Part shown: one piece after another, positions 59,792-64,000 of the stretch | Numbering within the stretch: the first letter of the stretch is position 1 | How the letters are laid out: each line of letters opens with the position of its first letter | Notes under the pieces: model-generated | Database searches by the model: none | What the model saw: only the letters and a program-made list of their open reading frames with translations | Told to the model about the DNA's origin: nothing | NCBI RefSeq assembly: GCF_014280965.1 | Contig: NZ_JACODZ010000002.1 | Location: 248,001-312,000, forward strand | DNA length: 64,000 nt | Direction of reading: 5' to 3' | Source of the DNA: Echinicola salinicaeni | GTDB taxonomy: Bacteria; Bacteroidota; Bacteroidia; Cytophagales; Cyclobacteriaceae | Position numbers and translations under genes: made by a program

Positions 59792-60524
59792 TCAGCGGGC
59801 TTTCTTTTTTGTGAAAAGCTTTTTTTAGGACATCGGCAGGCAGTTCATTGATGGCACTCTTCAGTCGGCTATTCCAGAAATCAGAGATATGGACCAACTC
59901 ATTTTGTTCAAATCGTTGTTCTTTGATTTCAAACTTGTCATTTTCCAGAATGACTGTATCTATTGGGAAGGCCACATCATTGGCGGATATTCTCGTCGCA
60001 TCAAAGGCCAAAAAGGCACTTTTTAAGGCGAAGTCCAAGGTTTCATCATAAGTGAGAGATCTCCTTAGTACAGGATTTCCAAAACCTGTATTCCCAATAA
60101 TGACAAAGGGAGTGCCTTTTATAATTTCAATCCAGTTTCCTTGAGGATATAGCAGGTAAAGTTTAGGCTCTGAGTCATCTTGTAATTGCCCTCCGATAAT
60201 CGCATGGAGGTTAAAGTTAAGTCCAGAGGCTTCAAGGTCTTCTTTATCTTCCTTGGCTACCCTTTTTATTTGGTTTCCAAGTTCATTGACTGCTTGGTAG
60301 AGCTTATTGAACTGGTCATCCTGATGTTGGATGACCTCTGTGAAATAAGTTATTGCCTTGTCCCGAACAGATCTGAGGCCTGAAGTCATGACAAAATAGG
60401 AGTGCTTCCGTTTGTTTACCACATAGACTTTCTTTGCCGTCGTGGTTTCATTTCCAGAAGTAATACGGGTATCAGAGAGGCCTATGATTCCGTGTTTGGT
60501 TTTGATGCCTAAACAAAAGGTCAT
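59781..60524 (-). CDS. Anbu, proteasome-type peptidase homologue
   Basis: 247 residues beginning MTFCLGIKTKHGIIGLSDTRIT, the Anbu form of the Ntn-hydrolase fold (short N-terminus, Thr2 exposed after Met removal), with SDTRIT and later FVIIGNTGFGNPVLRRSL and FLAFDATRISANDVAFPIDTVIL. Anbu is an ancestral proteasome beta-subunit relative that assembles into ring- or helix-like oligomers; peptidase activity has been hard to show. It overlaps alpha-E by 4 bases and the transglutaminase by 11. Confidence 0.92.
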   Translation of the reverse strand: MTFCLGIKTKHGIIGLSDTRITSGNETTTAKKVYVVNKRKHSYFVMTSGLRSVRDKAITYFTEVIQHQDDQFNKLYQAVNELGNQIKRVAKEDKEDLEASGLNFNLHAIIGGQLQDDSEPKLYLLYPQGNWIEIIKGTPFVIIGNTGFGNPVLRRSLTYDETLDFALKSAFLAFDATRISANDVAFPIDTVILENDKFEIKEQRFEQNELVHISDFWNSRLKSAINELPADVLKKAFHKKESPLNEF

Positions 60525-61501
60525 TCTTGTTCTTGGTTTTGAGGGCTCACACTTGGTTTTAATTGGAAGAAATTTAACTCAATTTCCCTAGAAATAATAT
60601 TTATTTTTTGCTGTAAATCATCTATGGATTCGTGAAGTCCTTGATCGATGATATCACTGATATCACTAAAACCTAGTTTAGACCTGAGTGCACCAATTTC
60701 CTTTTCTGCAGAATTCTTGAATTCATTGGTGCTGGATTCAGTAATCATATGAAGGCAATCTTCAGCTTCTTTTAGACAAAAATAAATAGATCTCGGAAAT
60801 CTTCGGTTAAAGATTAGGAATTCAAGCACTTTACTGGCACTGATGGTGCCATACATTCGGCGGTAAGTATTGAATGCCGTTACAGATTTTAATAGTGCCA
60901 TCCAGTGCAGAAAATCCAAAGGACTGCCCACTTCTTGAGGAGAGGGCAATAGCATATGGTACTTTACATCGAGTATCCTACTGGTTTTATCGGCTCTTTC
61001 CAAGTACATACCCAATTGTCTAAAATACCAGCCTTCTGTTCGGGCCACTGTGCTATCTGTTAGTCCATAGAGAAGTTGGATCTGGTTTTTAATATTGTCA
61101 AAAAAGCTTCTTGGATCCTTTTTGTCCCAAATTTTTCTTTCAGAAGCATTGTTGACATAATGGTATAATTCATTGATCTTTTCCCAGGTTTCTTTACTTA
61201 GGTTCTCACGGACAATCCTTGAATTTTCCCTGGCATAGGTGATCGAAGATAATATTGAGTTGGGATTTTCCCTATCTAAAGTCAGGAAGTAAATCACCTG
61301 CTTTTTGTCAAATCCCTCATTTTTTTTAATATAATTTTCTTGGTCACCCGTAGCAAAGACCAGCGGTTCCCATTGGGCCTTCATTCCAGGGGGAAGATCC
61401 AACATCAGATTGAAATTAACGTCTATAAATCGGGCGTAGTTCTCAGCCCTTTCTAGGTATCTTCCTAGCCAATATATTGAGTTTGCAACGCGACTTAGCA
61501 T
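60521..61501 (-). CDS. Alpha-E domain protein (COG2307)
   Basis: 326 residues, all-helical, with the family start MLSRVANSIYWLGRYLERAENYARFIDVNFNLMLDLPPG and FRQLGMYLERADKTSRILDVKYHMLL in the middle. Alpha-E proteins accompany circularly permuted ATP-grasp enzymes, Anbu and transglutaminases in a conserved operon. They are believed to be scaffold or substrate-binding partners for peptide synthesis. Gap to the ATP-grasp gene is 15 bases; it overlaps Anbu by 4 bases. Confidence 0.92.
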   Translation of the reverse strand: MLSRVANSIYWLGRYLERAENYARFIDVNFNLMLDLPPGMKAQWEPLVFATGDQENYIKKNEGFDKKQVIYFLTLDRENPNSILSSITYARENSRIVRENLSKETWEKINELYHYVNNASERKIWDKKDPRSFFDNIKNQIQLLYGLTDSTVARTEGWYFRQLGMYLERADKTSRILDVKYHMLLPSPQEVGSPLDFLHWMALLKSVTAFNTYRRMYGTISASKVLEFLIFNRRFPRSIYFCLKEAEDCLHMITESSTNEFKNSAEKEIGALRSKLGFSDISDIIDQGLHESIDDLQQKINIISREIELNFFQLKPSVSPQNQEQE

Positions 61502-61516
61502 AAATTGAATTTAAGT

Positions 61517-62941
61517 TTAATATAATACCCATGTATCCTTACTTCCTCCACCTTGGGAACTGTTTACCACAAGGGATCCTTTTTTCAGTGCAACACGGCT
61601 TAATGCACCTGGAACGGCTTCTATTTCCTCACCATAGAGCACATAGGGCCTCAGGTCGACATGTCTACTTTCCAGTCCCTCATCTGTAAGTGTAGGTACG
61701 GTAGATAGTGAGAGGGTAGGTTGGGCAATATAATTATTGGGGTTTTTCTTGATGAGCTCCCTGAATTTTTCATGTTCTTCTGGGCCCGACTTTGGCCCGA
61801 TCAACATGCCATATCCTCCAGCCGCATTGGTTTCCTTTACTACCAATTCCTCAATATGGTCCAGTACATATTGCCTTTCATCTGGTTTTCGACAAAGGTA
61901 GGTAGGCACATTATTAAGAATGGGGGCTTCATTGAGGTAATATTTGATGATATCGGGTACATACGCATAAACAGCCTTGTCATCCGCTACACCAGTTCCT
62001 GGGGCATTGGCCAGTGCAATATTTCCCGCTTTGTAGGCTTCGAAAATTCCGGGAATGCCAAGCATGGAATCCGGATTGAAAACAAGTGGATCCAAAAAGG
62101 TGTCATCAATCCGCCTGTAAAGTACATCTATAGGTTCAAAGCCTTTGGTGGTTTGCATATAGACCTTTTTGTCCTTTACTATCAGGTCCTCACCTGTAAC
62201 TAATTCAGCTCCCATTTGCAGGGCCAAATAAGAATGTTCAAAATAGGCAGAATTATAAATCCCTGGTGTAAGCACCCCTACCACTGGCTTTTCCTTATTA
62301 GAAAGGTGCTGGAGCATTTGCAATAGTCGGGTAGGATAGTTAGAAACAGGCATTACACCAGCTTTATTGATTAAATCTGGAAAGGCTCTTTTAATGATTT
62401 CCCGGCTTTCTAACATATAGGAAACCCCCGATGGACATCTTAAATTATCTTCCAATACAAAATATTCCCCACTGTTATCCCTGATAAGATCTGTGCCTGT
62501 AATATGACACCAAATACCTTTTGGAGGGGTAATGCCTATGCATGGCTTTAAAAAATCTTTACTATTTTCGATCAAATCCCTTGGCACCACGCCATCATTG
62601 AGGATCTCTTGTTCGTTATAAATATCCTGAATAAATAGGTTGAGAGCCTTGATTCTTTGCCTCAGTCCGGCTTCTAATTGCAGCCATTCCTGGTTGGCAA
62701 TAATTCTTGGAATAATATCCAGGTGGAGGATCTTTTCCAATCCCTGTTCATTATGGTAAACATTGAAAGTCATCCCCATAGCCAACTGAGTTTTATTGGC
62801 TGAGAATTGAAGTTGTTTCAGTTTTTTTGGCCCTGTCTTTTTTAACAGTTTTTCGAAGGTTTTGTAGTGATCCCTGCAGGAACCATTTTCATCGAACATC
62901 TCGTCAAAAAGACCTGCACAATCGTAATTGCTTAAATCCAT
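61517..62941 (-). CDS. Circularly permuted ATP-grasp type 2 protein (COG2308)
   Basis: 474 residues, first gene of the Anbu operon. Family blocks: YDCAGLFDEMFDENGSCRDHYK at the N-terminus, LIRDNSGEYFVLEDNLRCPSGVSYMLESREI, YRRIDDTFLDPLVFNPDSMLGIPGI, NAPGTGVADDKAVYAYVP and LVVKETNAAGGYGMLIGP near the C-terminus. These enzymes are predicted amide/peptide ligases using ATP. No signal peptide, so the product is made in the cytosol. The promoter must lie in the 62942-63437 spacer. Confidence 0.93.
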   Translation of the reverse strand: MDLSNYDCAGLFDEMFDENGSCRDHYKTFEKLLKKTGPKKLKQLQFSANKTQLAMGMTFNVYHNEQGLEKILHLDIIPRIIANQEWLQLEAGLRQRIKALNLFIQDIYNEQEILNDGVVPRDLIENSKDFLKPCIGITPPKGIWCHITGTDLIRDNSGEYFVLEDNLRCPSGVSYMLESREIIKRAFPDLINKAGVMPVSNYPTRLLQMLQHLSNKEKPVVGVLTPGIYNSAYFEHSYLALQMGAELVTGEDLIVKDKKVYMQTTKGFEPIDVLYRRIDDTFLDPLVFNPDSMLGIPGIFEAYKAGNIALANAPGTGVADDKAVYAYVPDIIKYYLNEAPILNNVPTYLCRKPDERQYVLDHIEELVVKETNAAGGYGMLIGPKSGPEEHEKFRELIKKNPNNYIAQPTLSLSTVPTLTDEGLESRHVDLRPYVLYGEEIEAVPGALSRVALKKGSLVVNSSQGGGSKDTWVLY

Positions 62942-63437
62942 GTGTGGTTTGTTATGGTCGTATATGAAAAATACATTCTCTTTTTAAGCTAATGAAAATG
63001 AGACGGATATCAAAATTTTAATAGGGAGATAAAATTAGGCTATTATGAGTTTATAGCTCCTTTTTAAGCTATTATTGCTTAGATGTTTTCTATAATATTG
63101 GACGGATTAATAGGGCGTTTTTTATTCGTTAATTACATTTATTTCTAACGGTTTGTTGTAATTGTTTGGTAATCAGATTGATATTGTTCGGTATTGATTA
63201 ACGTGATTACTTCCTGCGAGACATCTAAGTTTTGATTAAGGAAAATTAATGTTTGAACAAGTTGAAACGTTTTTTATGTATACTAAAATGGTTTAGCATT
63301 TGGTAATGATTTGTTAAGTTCATAAGTTTAATGCAGTTTATAGAAAAAATGGTCTCTAGGAGATTGAAATAAACATTAAGTCATAACGTATTGTCCTTTT
63401 GATTAATACGGCTTTTAACAATAACCCTATAAACCAA
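62942..63437. other. Divergent intergenic region
   Basis: 496 AT-rich bases between the Anbu operon and the terminal ECF sigma gene. No ORF, terminator or clear operator was seen. Confidence 0.5.
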
Positions 63438-64000
63438 ATGATATCCACCAAAGCATTAGAGGATTTTTCAATTTCCGATAGCAATTTTGCGGATGAGGGA
63501 AGTTCCAGTTCTGTTAATGAACGGGAACCTGATATTTGGAGGGAGTTCCAGCAAGGAAGCGAATTGGCTCTGGCCAAGATTTTTAATGCATATGCCCATA
63601 ATTTATATAATTATGGTAGACAATTAACTGCTCATGAAGACTTGGTTAATGATGCAATACAAGATGTGTTTTATCAATTGATCAAGAGTAAGCATAAGAT
63701 TTCGGCTGCTAATTCAATCAAACACTATTTGTTCAGTAGTTTTAGAAGAAGACTTATGCGCCTTATAAAGCAGAAAAGAAAAATGATTTATGAGGAGAAT
63801 CTTGAAAGAGAAGGGCAGTTTTTGATAAGTATAGATCCTGATTATCATTCTATCCAAACCATGTTTACTGTGGATCAGAAAAAGATCCTTGAAGAAGCCT
63901 GTAACCAGCTTCCTATACGACAAAGAGAGGTGCTTTCCCTGTATTTTTTTGAAGGATTATCCTATAAGGAGATTGCAAGTGTAATGGATTTTTCCCAAGT
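63438..64000 (+). CDS. ECF sigma-70 factor, 3' truncated by window end
   Basis: The frame from the ATG at 63438 stays open to the window edge (187 codons). Region 2 is visible as ALAKIFNAYAHNLYNYGRQ, LVNDAIQDVFYQLI and NSIKHYLFSSFRRRLMRLIKQ. Region 4 starts NQLPIRQREVLSLYFFEGLSYKEIASVMDFS before the cut. An N-terminal Ser-rich leader of about 20 residues precedes region 2. It is typical of Bacteroidota ECF factors that partner with FecR/SusC systems, and a fecR gene would be expected just outside the window. Confidence 0.9.
   Translation, partial: MISTKALEDFSISDSNFADEGSSSSVNEREPDIWREFQQGSELALAKIFNAYAHNLYNYGRQLTAHEDLVNDAIQDVFYQLIKSKHKISAANSIKHYLFSSFRRRLMRLIKQKRKMIYEENLEREGQFLISIDPDYHSIQTMFTVDQKKILEEACNQLPIRQREVLSLYFFEGLSYKEIASVMDFSQ

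Noticed and set aside
1-64000. tRNA, rRNA or riboswitch genes
   Set aside because: I read the intergenic regions and saw no cloverleaf, no rRNA-like conserved blocks and no riboswitch core that I recognise; a covariance-model search would be decisive.

Overview
The window looks like chromosomal DNA of a marine-type Bacteroidota, most likely order Cytophagales (Cyclobacteriaceae-like; the genus is inference). The signs are a SusC/SusD pair, STN-type TonB receptors with FecR/ECF control, carboxypeptidase-D-like N-termini on TonB receptors, many Bacteroidota-style lipoproteins, sulfatases and an AT-rich background. I saw no rRNA, tRNA, CRISPR array, phage or complete insertion sequence.

Layout. 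0-9 kb: a cut-off GH43-like enzyme and a GH29 alpha-L-fucosidase; a phosphonatase-like/FAD oxidoreductase pair on the minus strand; a secreted FAD oxidoreductase; an SSS-family Na+/solute symporter; an unknown membrane protein. 9-13 kb: a gene-poor repeat zone holding 11-bp arrays, an inverted 21-bp array, palindromic repeats and a MITE-like element, surrounding an unusual pyruvate-kinase-like gene. 13-19 kb: a sulfatase, a TPR protein and a GH78 alpha-L-rhamnosidase. 19-23.3 kb: a LodB-like flavoprotein translationally coupled to a 1027-residue protein that joins a catalase-like domain to a LodA-type (CTQ quinone) oxidase. 23.5-29.3 kb: a patatin/beta-barrel protein and the proC-proB-proA operon. 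29.4-40.8 kb: a thioredoxin-like protein with a TonB receptor, a porin, a four-gene operon in which an MbnP-like lipoprotein sits between two diheme peroxidase-like lipoproteins followed by a beta-barrel protein, a small Cys-motif membrane protein, hemN and a small conserved gene.

40.9-48.6 kb: an alpha/beta hydrolase, a second sulfatase, a Tat-exported Gfo/Idh/MocA oxidoreductase, a DUF4861 lipoprotein and kduI-kduD. Together with the fucosidase, rhamnosidase, sulfatases and SusCD this suggests growth on sulfated, uronate- and deoxysugar-containing (algal or pectin-like) polysaccharide. 48.8-51.6 kb: a 2H phosphoesterase, a YgiD-like dioxygenase and a secreted EEP-family phosphatase/nuclease. 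51.7-58.8 kb: ECF sigma, FecR anti-sigma, SusC with STN domain and SusD. 58.9-62.9 kb: an Anbu operon (ATP-grasp, alpha-E, Anbu, transglutaminase). The window ends inside another ECF sigma gene.

The most novel candidate is the catalase-like/LodA fusion with its LodB partner. It would place a peroxide-handling heme domain on the same chain as an enzyme family that makes H2O2, but the distal heme residues appear substituted. Next are the MbnP gene between two diheme enzymes (a possible kynurenine-based copper site) and the inverted, helically phased 21-bp repeat array.
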